Both the position numbers and the translations under genes were made by a program. The notes beneath the pieces were generated by a model that was given only the letters and a program-made list of their open reading frames with translations, was not told the DNA's origin and searched no databases. From the NCBI RefSeq assembly GCF_011801145.1, contig NZ_CP046172.1, positions 8,308,001 to 8,372,000 on the forward strand: 64,000 bases of DNA, in the 5' to 3' direction. Shown here in pieces: positions 26,696 to 36,100 of the stretch. Source of the stretch: Nocardia arthritidis (GTDB lineage Bacteria > Actinomycetota > Actinomycetes > Mycobacteriales > Mycobacteriaceae). Numbering within the stretch: position 1 is the stretch's first letter; each line of letters opens with the position of its first letter.

Positions 26696-27460
26696 ATGAA
26701 GTCCCCTGTTACACACACTCTTTGGCAAGATCCGGGGATGCTCTACTTCGACGGCGCTCGCGGCCGTATGCACTATCGGCGCTGGCCGGTCGAGAACAAC
26801 CTGGCAGTCGTGGTTCTCCTGCCCGGTCTCGGCCAGCACAGCAGCCACTATCACCGGTTCGCGCGCACGCTCACCGGTGCCGAAATCGAAATGTGGGCCC
26901 TGGATACTGCGGGCCATGGACTGAGCGAGGGCGATCCGAACAATCCGGGCACCCTCGCCGAACTGGTGGCCGACGCGCTACATCTGGTGGAACTGGCCCG
27001 GCTGGCGAATCCGGGCCGCCCGCTGATCCTGATGGGTCATTCGCTGGGCGCGGTCACCGCGCTCGGACTGCTCGGCGCCGCCGTCCCGGATCGGGCGAGC
27101 GCGACGGATCTACGCGCGGTGGAGGGCAAGTATCCGGTGCACCCGAGCATCCCGCCGGATACGGTCGCGGGGCTGGTGCTGTCCGGCGTGCCGAAGCGCG
27201 CGCTCGGCGGCGGTGTCCCCGGGGCGCCCGGCACGCCGCTGCCGCGCAGCCTGCCGATCCTGGCGGTGCACGGCGCGGAGGACCGTCGCGCACCGATTGA
27301 TGCGATGAAGGTCTGGACTCGGCGGCATGATTGGGTAAGTTTTCTGGAGTACGCCGACGCCGGGCACGATCTGCTGCACGAACCGGTGCATGCGCGGGTC
27401 GCCGCCGACATCGCGGAGTGGATGCGGGGCACGGTCGTGGGGTTGGCTCGACACCCGTGA
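26696..27460 (+). CDS. Alpha/beta hydrolase, monoacylglycerol-lipase-like
   Basis: The 254-residue protein follows the lysophospholipase/monoglyceride lipase pattern: RMHYRRWPVE, LLPGLGQHSSHYHRFA, ALDTAGHGLSEG, nucleophile elbow LMGHSLGAV, acid region AVHGAEDRRAP and catalytic histidine in YADAGHDLLHEP. The lid region has a small insert around GKYPVHPS. The ATG at 26696 follows GGAA at reasonable spacing; an ATG at 26738 (MLYFDGARG) is an alternative and fits the domain edge better. It probably acts on glycerides or other short esters in the cytosol. Confidence 0.83.
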   Translation: MKSPVTHTLWQDPGMLYFDGARGRMHYRRWPVENNLAVVVLLPGLGQHSSHYHRFARTLTGAEIEMWALDTAGHGLSEGDPNNPGTLAELVADALHLVELARLANPGRPLILMGHSLGAVTALGLLGAAVPDRASATDLRAVEGKYPVHPSIPPDTVAGLVLSGVPKRALGGGVPGAPGTPLPRSLPILAVHGAEDRRAPIDAMKVWTRRHDWVSFLEYADAGHDLLHEPVHARVAADIAEWMRGTVVGLARHP

Positions 27461-27492
27461 ACTGAGCACGAATCGGAGAAGGGGGACGGCAG

Positions 27493-27867
27493 GTGCAGAC
27501 GAACGATGTTGCCGCACTGAACAAGGCGGTCGACGATGGCCAGCTGTGGATCGACGGCGTGCTGGTCGCCGATGGTGCGCACGAGCGCTGCGCCACCCGC
27601 TACGAACAGCTCGCGGATCGGGTCGAGGCCCAGATCCGCGTGCTGAGCGGGGCGACATCCCTACCCGGTTTCGGCGGTTTCGCCTCGGGTGACGCGCTGC
27701 GCGGCGGCTTCGAATCGAAGGCTGACAGCGCGATAACGCATCTGCGCGATTACGCCGATGCCGCGCGGGCGCTGGCCCAGACGTTCCGCGCGGCGGCGGC
27801 CGCGTACGACCGGGCCGACGGTCAGCTGGCGAGCGCGGTCAAGGCGACGGGAGCCGACAATGCGTAA
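27493..27867 (+). CDS. ESX-associated small helical protein with YxxxD motif (EspC/WXG100-like)
   Basis: The 124-residue, almost wholly helical protein starts at a GTG preceded by GGGGGA. It lacks a Sec signal but has YDRAD near residues 107-111, which fits the YxxxD type VII secretion signal after a helical hairpin. A short Gly-rich turn (SLPGFGGFASGDALRGGF) separates the helices. It overlaps the next gene by eight bases. With the PPE-like and EspG genes downstream it forms a typical ESX substrate pair plus chaperone. The family call rests on context, size and the YxxxD motif. Confidence 0.7.
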   Translation: MQTNDVAALNKAVDDGQLWIDGVLVADGAHERCATRYEQLADRVEAQIRVLSGATSLPGFGGFASGDALRGGFESKADSAITHLRDYADAARALAQTFRAAAAAYDRADGQLASAVKATGADNA

Positions 27868-29166
27868 ATTGCCGCGCACCAAGGAGCGGGGAACGAACCA
27901 GTTCGTGGATCCGGAGTACGCGCCGACCGTCGAGGAGTTCGACAACCTGTCGCACGCGGAGATCCACAAGAAGGTGCAGCTGATGGATCCGTCGGTGCTC
28001 ACCGCGGGTCAGCAGGCCTGGCACGGATCCGCCACCGGGCTGGCCGAGGCGGTGACGGACGCGCACACCGAGATCCGGTCGGCGATCGCCGACGGCTGGC
28101 GCGGGGCCGCCGCGGAGAAGGCGGTTGCCGCCGTGCGTTCGTTCGAGGAGAGCGGCCAGCGACTTGCCGATGTGATGGCGACGGTCGCGCAGCGGCTCGG
28201 CCAGGCGGGCGATGCCGCGGAGGCGCTGCGTGCCGCGGTGCCGCAGCCGCACTCGGCCCGCCCGGATCTGTCGGCGGCCCTGCTGAATCCGTCCGCGGCG
28301 ACGGCCAACGCGGGCATCCAGAAGTCCGCCGAGAGCGCCCGCCAGGATGTGGTGCGGGCGATGGACACCATCTACGCGTCGGCGTTCATCCCGACCGGCA
28401 CCGGGGTGCCCGCTTTCGCGGACGAGACGCTGAGCCCGGCGGGCCAGCCGTCGACCGGCGAGAAGCGCACGATCGCGGAAAATCCCGCGACGCAAACGGT
28501 TTCGCTGATCTCCGGCACACAGCCCGGCGAAACGCCGGTGGTCGCCGCACCCGAACCGCAGGCCGATCGGCCCGCGACGGTTACCGCGACACAACCCACC
28601 GCGACCACCGAAACCACCCCGCGTCAGCCGCTTCGGCGATCGATCCGGCGCGCCCGGCAGCCGCCGACCCGGCGACCGTTCCGGCCACGGCCCGAACCGC
28701 GCCCTCCACCTCGACGGTTCCCACCACCGTCGCCATGACCGAAACCGTTGCCCCACAACCGGTTTCATCCACCGGACCGAGCGCCGCGACGCCCACCGAA
28801 GCGCAACCGGCATTCACCGCGACCCGCGCCACGAGCACCTCTGCCGACGAGAAGCGCAAACGCGATGAGCGGCAACGGGATTCGGATTCCAACTCGACCA
28901 CCGATACGGTCACCGGTGTCGGCGCGGGCGCCGTCGGCGGCCTGATGGGCGGCGCGTTCGCCGCCTCAGAGGCACCGCCACGTTCCGGCCCGAGCGTCGC
29001 CGCCACCGCGGCGCGGGCCGCCCGCGCGGAGGACGAGGACGACGAACTGCACTGGATCGACGACGATCTCGACTATCTCGAACCCGCCGACGAGAGCACC
29101 GAACTGATCGGCGCGCTGGATCCCACCACGCCGCCGGTGCTAGGTGAGTGGACCGAACTGGAGTGA
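27860..29166 (+). pseudogene. PPE-like ESX substrate, frame broken once near 28620
   Basis: From the ATG at 27860 the frame encodes a PPE/WXG-like helical domain (about 20-190: FVDPEYAPTVEEFDNL, MDPSVLTAGQQAWHGSA, DGWRGAAAEKA) and a Thr/Pro/Ala linker. Near 28617-28620, a CCCC run, it turns into an Arg/Pro-rich string and stops at 28738. The next frame reads from 28621 without a stop as further Thr/Ala linker, then GVGAGAVGGLMGGAF, an acidic DDELHWIDDDLDYLEP segment and TTPPVLGEWTELE, ending at 29166. Adding one C restores a single 435-residue protein. Either the gene carries a one-base deletion or the read has an error. The EspG start overlaps the final stop. Confidence 0.78.
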
Positions 29167-29918
29167 ACTGGACCTTCACCCCGGATCAGTTCGCGCTGGC
29201 CTGGGCCCGCACCGATGGCGACCGCATCCCGTATCCGCTCGCCGTCCGGCGGTCCGCACGCGACACCGCCGAGCGCGAGGCACAACTGCCCGAACTCAAC
29301 GCGTGGTGCGACGAAGTGGTCGACGCGGATGTCGAAGCCGCGCTACGGGTTCTCGCCAAACCGACCGTATGCGTCGAGGTATTCGGCGAGCGCGGCGCCG
29401 AATCGGAGGTGCGCCCCGTCCGCGTGCTCGGTGCGGCGGCGGGCAATATCGCGGTGGTCGCCGCCCAGCGCCCCGGCACCGAGCCCGATCGCGGCGGCGA
29501 GGTGCGGCTGTATGTCGGCGGCGCGAAAACCCTTCCGGCCCGGGTTGTTTCGACGCTGCCGGAGAATGTGCCCGGCGGCACCGAACGGTTGACCGCGCCG
29601 CTGGCGAAGGTCAACGAGGACAGCCGCGACCTGGTGACGGTTCCGGTGTCCGGGCCGACGGTTTCGGCGCGCATCCGCAGGCTGCTCAAACAGCCGCGCG
29701 ACGGGATCGGGCAGCTGGTGGTCTCGGTGCGCCGCGATGACGAACTGCGCCCGTTCGGCGTGCTGTGCTGGATCGATGTGGCGGGCGACGGCCGCTACGC
29801 GGTGCGCACCGGCGCCGACGTCGACGTCACCCCGGTCGGCGCGGAGGCGTTCACCGCCGTGCTGCGGCCGATGGTGACGGCGGCGGCGCGCAGCGTCCAA
29901 TACGCCGAGCAGTGGTAA
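29163..29918 (+). CDS. EspG-family ESX secretion chaperone
   Basis: The 251-residue protein starts at the GTG at 29163, overlapping the previous stop as GTGA; a GTG at 29148 is possible but poorly spaced. It has the EspG pattern: WTFTPDQFALAWARTDGDRIPYPLAV, alternating strands with VCVEVFGERG, AAAGNIAVVAAQRPG, and the C-terminal RRLLKQPRDGIGQLVVSVRRD. EspG proteins bind the tip of PE/PPE-type dimers in the cytosol and keep them soluble until type VII secretion. Its position after a YxxxD protein and a PPE-like protein supports that role. No ESX core gene (eccC, eccD) is in the window. Confidence 0.82.
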   Translation: MNWTFTPDQFALAWARTDGDRIPYPLAVRRSARDTAEREAQLPELNAWCDEVVDADVEAALRVLAKPTVCVEVFGERGAESEVRPVRVLGAAAGNIAVVAAQRPGTEPDRGGEVRLYVGGAKTLPARVVSTLPENVPGGTERLTAPLAKVNEDSRDLVTVPVSGPTVSARIRRLLKQPRDGIGQLVVSVRRDDELRPFGVLCWIDVAGDGRYAVRTGADVDVTPVGAEAFTAVLRPMVTAAARSVQYAEQW

Positions 29919-29960
29919 TTCGCGAACCCCAAACCCACTGATCGCCGTTACGGTGGACGC

Positions 29961-30488
29961 GTGCCCCTATATGAGTTCGAAGGCAAACGCCCGCAAGTGG
30001 ATCCGACCGCATTCATCGCGCCCAACGCGACGCTGATCGGCGATGTCCGCGTCGAGGCGGGCGCGTCCGTCTGGTATGGCGCGGTGCTGCGCGCGGATCT
30101 GGCCCCCATCATCATCCGGGAAAGGGCGAACGTGCAGGACAATTCGGTGCTGCACGTGCCGCCGGACGGCCCGATCGAGATCGGTGCCGGCGCCACCGTC
30201 GCGCACAGCGTCGTCGTGCACGGCGCCACCGTCGGCCCGGAATCCATTGTGGGGAACGGAAGTACGGTGCTCGACGGGGCGAAGATCGGCGCGGGCAGCA
30301 TGCTCGCCGCGCATTCGCTCGTGCAGCCGGGTGCGGTGATCCCCGATGGCGTGCTGGCGGCGGGCTCCCCCGCGACCGTGAAAAAGACGTTGGAGCCGGG
30401 CAGTTCGGCGCTGCGCTGGGTGCAGACCAACACCGATTTCTATGCCGCACTCGCGCAGCGGCACCGCACGGGCCTCATCGAGCTTTAA
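29961..30488 (+). CDS. Gamma-carbonic-anhydrase-like hexapeptide-repeat protein
   Basis: The 175-residue left-handed beta-helix protein has FIAPNATLIGDV, ASVWYGAVLRAD, NVQDNSVLHV, GATVAHSVVVHGATVG and SMLAAHSLVQPGAVIPDG. The three zinc-ligand histidines expected for gamma carbonic anhydrases are present (in VLHV, VAHS and VVHG). The family motif IGMGA reads VGNGS here. It probably hydrates CO2 or is a structural relative. It starts at a GTG and converges on the phosphoribosyltransferase with a 4-base overlap. Confidence 0.88.
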   Translation: MPLYEFEGKRPQVDPTAFIAPNATLIGDVRVEAGASVWYGAVLRADLAPIIIRERANVQDNSVLHVPPDGPIEIGAGATVAHSVVVHGATVGPESIVGNGSTVLDGAKIGAGSMLAAHSLVQPGAVIPDGVLAAGSPATVKKTLEPGSSALRWVQTNTDFYAALAQRHRTGLIEL

Positions 30489-31108
30489 GCGAGCAGCGCG
30501 CGCACCTCGTCGTCGTCGAGTTGGTGAAAGTCGCGATACGCCATGCCGACTCCGCCGAGCGAGCGCGGCACCAGCGGGCAGACCAATTCGTCCGCCTCCA
30601 CCGAAACCCGTTGCAGCGCTTCGGCCGACGAGACCGGCACCGCGACTACCAACCGTTGCGGCCGCTGTGCCCGCGCGACCCGGCAGGCCACCGAGACGGT
30701 CGCGCCGGTCGCCATGCCGTCGTCGACGATCACCGTGGTGCGGCCGGCGATGGAGAGGGGTTTGGCATCGCCGCGCAGCACCTCCCGCCGCCGCTCGAGC
30801 TCCAGCATTTCGGCCTGTTCGATCTCGGCGAATTCCTCCGGCGTTACGTCGATGTGCGCCAACACATCCGGGTTGAGCACCTGGACCCCGCCCTCACCGA
30901 TCGCGCCCATCGCGAGCTCCGGCTGCCACGGCACACCGAGCTTGCGCACCAGCAGGATGTCGAGATCGCCGCCGATCACTTCGCGCACCCCGGCCGCCAC
31001 CGGAACCCCGCCGCGCGGTAATCCGAGCACCAGCGGAATCGCCGCGCGCAGGTGTTCGAGTTCACTACCAAGCGCACGCCCGGCGGACACCCGATCGGTG
31101 TAGATCAT
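30485..31108 (-). CDS. Phosphoribosyltransferase family protein
   Basis: The 207-residue protein has the type I PRT fold: LGLPRGGVPVAAGVREVI, the PRPP loop TVIVDDGMATGATV and LVVAVPVSS, with LVPRSLGGVGMAYRDFHQL at the C-terminus. This branch (often next to, or fused with, dienelactone hydrolase or erythromycin esterase domains) has no assigned substrate. The start at 31108 (MIYTDRVSAG) places the first helix as expected. It is a single gene between convergent and divergent neighbours. Confidence 0.85.
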   Translation of the reverse strand: MIYTDRVSAGRALGSELEHLRAAIPLVLGLPRGGVPVAAGVREVIGGDLDILLVRKLGVPWQPELAMGAIGEGGVQVLNPDVLAHIDVTPEEFAEIEQAEMLELERRREVLRGDAKPLSIAGRTTVIVDDGMATGATVSVACRVARAQRPQRLVVAVPVSSAEALQRVSVEADELVCPLVPRSLGGVGMAYRDFHQLDDDEVRALLA

Positions 31109-31246
31109 CCATTCGAACGCTACTCCGCCGAGCTGCCGCTGATCGCGAATCGGGGCAATGCGTGGACCGGCTCTCGAGTTGCCTAGGTCTCATCGCGTTG
31201 GGCCGGTGACCGGGCCGACCACGACCAGGCAGTAAACTCCTGGTCA

Positions 31247-33022
31247 ATGAGTACCAATGAGGTCGACAGCGTTCCTGGCGACGAGAACCAGGAGACGTCC
31301 GGCCCCTCCTTCGCCGATCTCGGGATCGATGACCGCATCCTCGCGGCCATCGCCGATGTCGGCTACGAATCGCCGTCGCCGATTCAGGCCGCCACCATTC
31401 CGCCGCTGCTGGAGGGCCACGATGTGGTCGGGCTCGCGCAGACCGGCACCGGCAAAACCGCGGCATTCGCCATCCCGATCCTGATGGGAATCCAGGCGTC
31501 GGGTAAATCCCCCCGCGCCCTCGTGCTCGCGCCGACCCGCGAACTCGCGATCCAGGTCGCCGAGGCGTTCGGCCGCTATGCCGCACATCTGCCCGGCATC
31601 CATGTGCTGCCGATCTACGGCGGCCAGAGCTACGGTGTGCAGCTTTCGGGTCTGCGCCGCGGCGCGCAGGTGGTGGTCGGCACGCCCGGTCGCGTCATCG
31701 ACCATCTGGAGAAGGGCACGCTCGACCTCTCGCAGCTGCAGTACCTGGTGCTCGACGAGGCCGACGAGATGCTGAAGATGGGGTTCCAGGAGGATGTCGA
31801 GCGCATCCTCGCCGACACCCCGGCGGATAAGCAGGTCGCCCTGTTCTCGGCGACGATGCCGTCGGCCATCCGCAAGATCTCCAAGCAGTACCTGCGCGAG
31901 CCGGTGGAGATCACGGTCAAGGCCAAGACCGCCACCAACACCAACATCACCCAGCGCTGGGTGCAGGTGTCGCATCAGCGCAAACTCGACGCGCTCACCC
32001 GGATACTCGAGGTCGAGTCGTTCGAGGCGATGATCATCTTCGTGCGCACCAAGCAGGCCACCGAGGAGTTGGCCGAAAAGCTTCGGGCGCGCGGTTTCTC
32101 GGCGGCCGCCATCAACGGCGATATCGCGCAGGCGCAGCGGGAGCGGACCATCGGCCAGCTGAAGGCGGGCGCGCTGGACATCCTGGTGGCCACCGATGTC
32201 GCCGCCCGCGGTCTCGATGTGGACCGCATCTCGCATGTGGTGAACTACGACATCCCGCACGACACCGAGTCATACGTGCATCGGATCGGGCGTACGGGCC
32301 GGGCCGGGCGCAGCGGCGAGGCGCTGCTGTTCGTCGCGCCGCGGGAGCGGCACCTGCTCAAGTCGATCGAGCGGGCCACCCGGCATCCGCTCACCGAAAT
32401 GCAGCTGCCGAGCGTCGAGGACGTCAACGCGCAGCGGGTGACCAAATTCGGCGACACCATCACCGAGAATCTGGCATCGGCGAATGTCGCGCTGTTCCGC
32501 AAGCTGATCGAGGACTACGAGCGCGAACACAACATTCCGCTGGTGGATATCGCGGCGGCGCTCGCGGTCGGATCGTACGACGGCGACAACTTCTTCATGG
32601 AGCCGGAACCGGAACCGGAACGCCGGGAACGGGTTCCGCGGGAGCGTCCGGCCCGCCGCTTCGAGGACGAGGAGCGGTCGCATCACCGCGGCACCGGCGC
32701 GGAGCTGGCGACCTACCGGATCAGCGTCGGCAAGCGGCACCGCGTGGTGCCCGGCGCGATCGTCGGCGCCATCGCCAACGAGGGCGGGCTGCGCCGCAGC
32801 GACTTCGGGCATATCAGCATCCGGCCCGACCACAGTCTGGTCGAACTGCCCGCGCATCTGCCGGCGGAAACGCTGGAAGCATTGCGCCGCACCAGGATCA
32901 GCGGTGTACTGATTCAGCTGCAACTCGATCAGGGACCGCCCCAGCACCGCACGCTCAGCCGCGGCCCGCGCCGCGACCGCGACAGCGTCAAGCGATTCGA
33001 ACGGCGCAAGCCACGCTCTTGA
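31247..33022 (+). CDS. deaD: DEAD-box RNA helicase (DeaD/CsdA type)
   Basis: The 591-residue protein has all helicase motifs: the Q motif region ending SPIQ, I AQTGTGKT, Ia PTRELA, Ib TPGR, II DEAD, III SAT, IV IIFVRTK, V TDVAARGLD and VI HRIGRTGRAGR. A C-terminal DbpA-type RNA-binding domain (about 480-560: YRISVGKRHRVVPGAIVGAIANEGGLR) and a basic Arg-rich tail follow. It unwinds RNA in ribosome assembly and cold or stress response. In mycobacteria deaD (Rv1253) sits near a large ATPase gene (Rv1251c) and kgd (Rv1248c), as recalled; the same genes occur here. Confidence 0.95.
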   Translation: MSTNEVDSVPGDENQETSGPSFADLGIDDRILAAIADVGYESPSPIQAATIPPLLEGHDVVGLAQTGTGKTAAFAIPILMGIQASGKSPRALVLAPTRELAIQVAEAFGRYAAHLPGIHVLPIYGGQSYGVQLSGLRRGAQVVVGTPGRVIDHLEKGTLDLSQLQYLVLDEADEMLKMGFQEDVERILADTPADKQVALFSATMPSAIRKISKQYLREPVEITVKAKTATNTNITQRWVQVSHQRKLDALTRILEVESFEAMIIFVRTKQATEELAEKLRARGFSAAAINGDIAQAQRERTIGQLKAGALDILVATDVAARGLDVDRISHVVNYDIPHDTESYVHRIGRTGRAGRSGEALLFVAPRERHLLKSIERATRHPLTEMQLPSVEDVNAQRVTKFGDTITENLASANVALFRKLIEDYEREHNIPLVDIAAALAVGSYDGDNFFMEPEPEPERRERVPRERPARRFEDEERSHHRGTGAELATYRISVGKRHRVVPGAIVGAIANEGGLRRSDFGHISIRPDHSLVELPAHLPAETLEALRRTRISGVLIQLQLDQGPPQHRTLSRGPRRDRDSVKRFERRKPRS

Positions 33023-33106
33023 GCCGGGCAGGGTACGGCCCCTGCGGCGACGCTAGCTAAGGTGTTGCCGTCCGGTGTACCCGCGGGACGCACAGGAGGG
33101 GCGCGT

Positions 33107-36100
33107 TTGTTCGTGTTCGGTGATCGTGTCGTCTGCACCGCCGTTGATCTCGTGCGCGCGGCGCGCTGTGAATTCGCGATGCTGCGCGCCCTCGATCGCC
33201 GGATCGGCACGCTATCGGAGGTGGCCGAGCCGGTCACCGACACCGAACCCGTGGGCGCATTCGATGATTCGCACGCGCGCAGGCTCGCCGATCTGCGGGA
33301 CCGGTTCGGCGGCGCGCTGGTCGATGTGCGGCTGCACGCGGAGTTGCCCGACGATCCGGCGGCCAGGATCGCCGCGCTGCGAACCGCGCACACCGAAACC
33401 GTCACGGCGTTGCGGGCGGGGGTGCATGTGGTGCACCGCGCCACCTTCTTCGACGGAAGGTTCGCCAGCACCTGCGATTTCCTGGTCCGGGCCGGGCATC
33501 GGGTGCGCTACACCGTGCAGGGCACCCACCGGGGCGGGCCCGATACCGTCGGCGCCGCACTTGAACTCGCCGCCTGCGCCGACGCGCTGGACGGCAGCGG
33601 CGCGCTCACCGCGCCGGTGGTCCGGTTGTTCACCGGCGAGCAGTGCACGGATTACCCACTGAGCGAACTGCTTCCGATCTACGGTGCGCGCAGGCGCAGG
33701 CTGGAGCGGATCCTCGACGAGAAACTCGGTGAGCTGCTGCCCGCGCAGTGGGGCGATCAACGCTATCTCGCATGCGGACGATGCCCGGACTGCACCGCGG
33801 CCATCGCGGGGGCCCGCGACCTGTTCCTGGTGGCCGGAATGGCGAACACCACGCGGGCGCGGCTGCGCGAGGCCGGTGTGCACACCATCGACCGGCTGGC
33901 CGTCACCCAGGCGAACGTGCGGGGTGTGTCCCCGCGCGCCCTCGCCACGCTGCGCCGCCAGGCCGAAATCCAGCTGCGCCGCGAGGTTTCCGGACAGCCG
34001 ACGCATACGCTGGTCGATGCGATCGCGCTGGGCGCGCTGCCGCCGCCGTCACCCGGGGATCTCGCGCTGACCATCGCGGACGGCGTTGTCGAGCTCGGCA
34101 ATTCGGATGCGGTGCTGCTCTCGTTCCGGGACGCCGAACTCGGGCGCGGCCTCACCGAGCTGCTGGAACTGGTCGCCGAGGAACGGCTGCGGCATCCGGA
34201 TCTGCATATCTACCACTACACCTCGCGGGTGCGCGCGGATCTGCTGCGGCATACCGCCGCGTGCGGGGTCGGCGAGGAGAGCGCGGGTGAACTGCTGCGG
34301 GCCGGTGTGCTGGTCGACCTGTATCCGATCGTGCGCAACGCGATGCTGGTCGGCGAACGCTCGTACGAACTGCCCGGACTACGCGGCCTCCTACCGGATT
34401 CGGTTGCGGCGGAACGGGATTGCGTCACCGTGCTGCGGCTGCGGGATTGGCTGCTGGACCGCGCCGCCGAACAGCATCCGGTGCTGCCCGCGCCGACGCT
34501 GGCGCCGATCGGCTCCTGGTGTCTGGTGCCGGGACCCGAGGAGCCCGGCCCGCACGACCTGGCCGATCCGCTGGCCGGGCCGTCATCCATCGCGGCGGCG
34601 CTCACCGAATTCGTCAACACCCTGGCCGATTCGCCCCCGCACCACCCCGCGGCCATGATGGCCGCGGCGCTGGGCTATCACCGCCGCGAGCGCCAGCCGC
34701 TGTGGTGGGCGCATACCGACCGGCTCAGTCATCCGGTGGACGAATGGGCCGACGCGCCCGGTGTGCTCGTCGCCGAATGGGGCACCGTGGATACGAAATG
34801 GCATCGCAGCCCATCGGCGGGCAGGAGCGGAGCGACCCGGGAATCGACACAGCGGCCGACCATGCGCCGATATCTCACCCTGACCGGGCGGATCGGCAGC
34901 GGCGGCGCGAACTCGGTATTAGCGCCCGGCACAACGGTTTACACGTTCTACGACCATCCGGTGGCCGCGGGTATGGTCGCCGCGATCGGCAAGCGGGCCA
35001 CCGCGAGCGCGACGGTGCTCGGCTGCTCGGTGGACGCCGACTTCGATGACACGGTCCGCCTGGAGGAACTGCTGCCCGAGGGCTGTGAACCATACGACGA
35101 ACTGCCGATCGCCATCGCGCCGGGACTGCCCGCCTGGGACGAAAGCACCGAGGACGCGGTCGAATACGCGGCGCAACAGCTGCTCGTCGCGCTGCCGCGG
35201 ATCCCGTACGGCGCCCTCTTCGACATCCTGTGCCTGCGCAGACCCCGGATGCGCCGGGCGCTTTCGCTACCGGAGGTGCACGGCGACCACGCGGCGGCCA
35301 TCACCGCCGCCGTCCGCGATCTGGACGATTCCTATATCGCCGTACAGGGTCCGTCGGGCACCGGTAAGACCTCCACCGTCGCCCGGGTGCTGGAACGCCT
35401 GGTCACCATGCACCGGTGGCGGATCGGCGTTGTCGCGCAGGCGCATTCGACGGTGGAGCAGCTGCTCGACGCGGTGGTGCGGGTCGGCGTGCTACCGGAA
35501 CTGGTCGCCAAGAAGGACGTTCAGGCGGTGAAACCGGAGTGGGCCGTCATCGATGCGGCGCGCTATCCGCGATTCCTGGACAACTCCGTCAACGGATGCG
35601 TGATCGGCGGCCTGCCAACGGATTTCGCGAACGACGCGATCGTGCCCGCGGGCAGGCTGGATCTGCTGGTAATCGCCGACGCGGGCGGTTTCCCGCTGGC
35701 CGATACCGCCGCGGTCGCGGTGAGCACCCGGAATCTGTTGCTGCTCGGCGATCTCGCGCCGGCCACCGCGCGGGCCACTCATCCGGAGCCCGTCGGCATG
35801 TCGGTGCTGAACTGGCTGGTCCAGGGACGCGCGACGCTGCCTGCCGAGCGCGGCTATTTCCTGGACCGCACCTGGCGCATGCATCCGGCGGTATGCGGGC
35901 CGATCTCCCGGCTCTGCTACGACAATCGGCTGCGCTCCAACGAAACCGTCACGCTGGCACGCAATCTCGAGGGTGTCGAGCCGGGAATCGAAACCGTCCT
36001 CGTCGAACATCACGGCAATGCCACCGAATCCGATGCCGAGGCCCGTGAGGTGGTGCGCCGGGTGCGCGCCATGCTCGGTGCCGCGTGGACCATCGGCGCG

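Noticed and set aside
33062..33106. Upstream GTG start for the nuclease/helicase-like protein
   Set aside because: The GTG at 33062 has no ribosome site, and the AGGAGGG at 33094-33100 is placed correctly for the TTG at 33107, which also gives the expected N-terminus.
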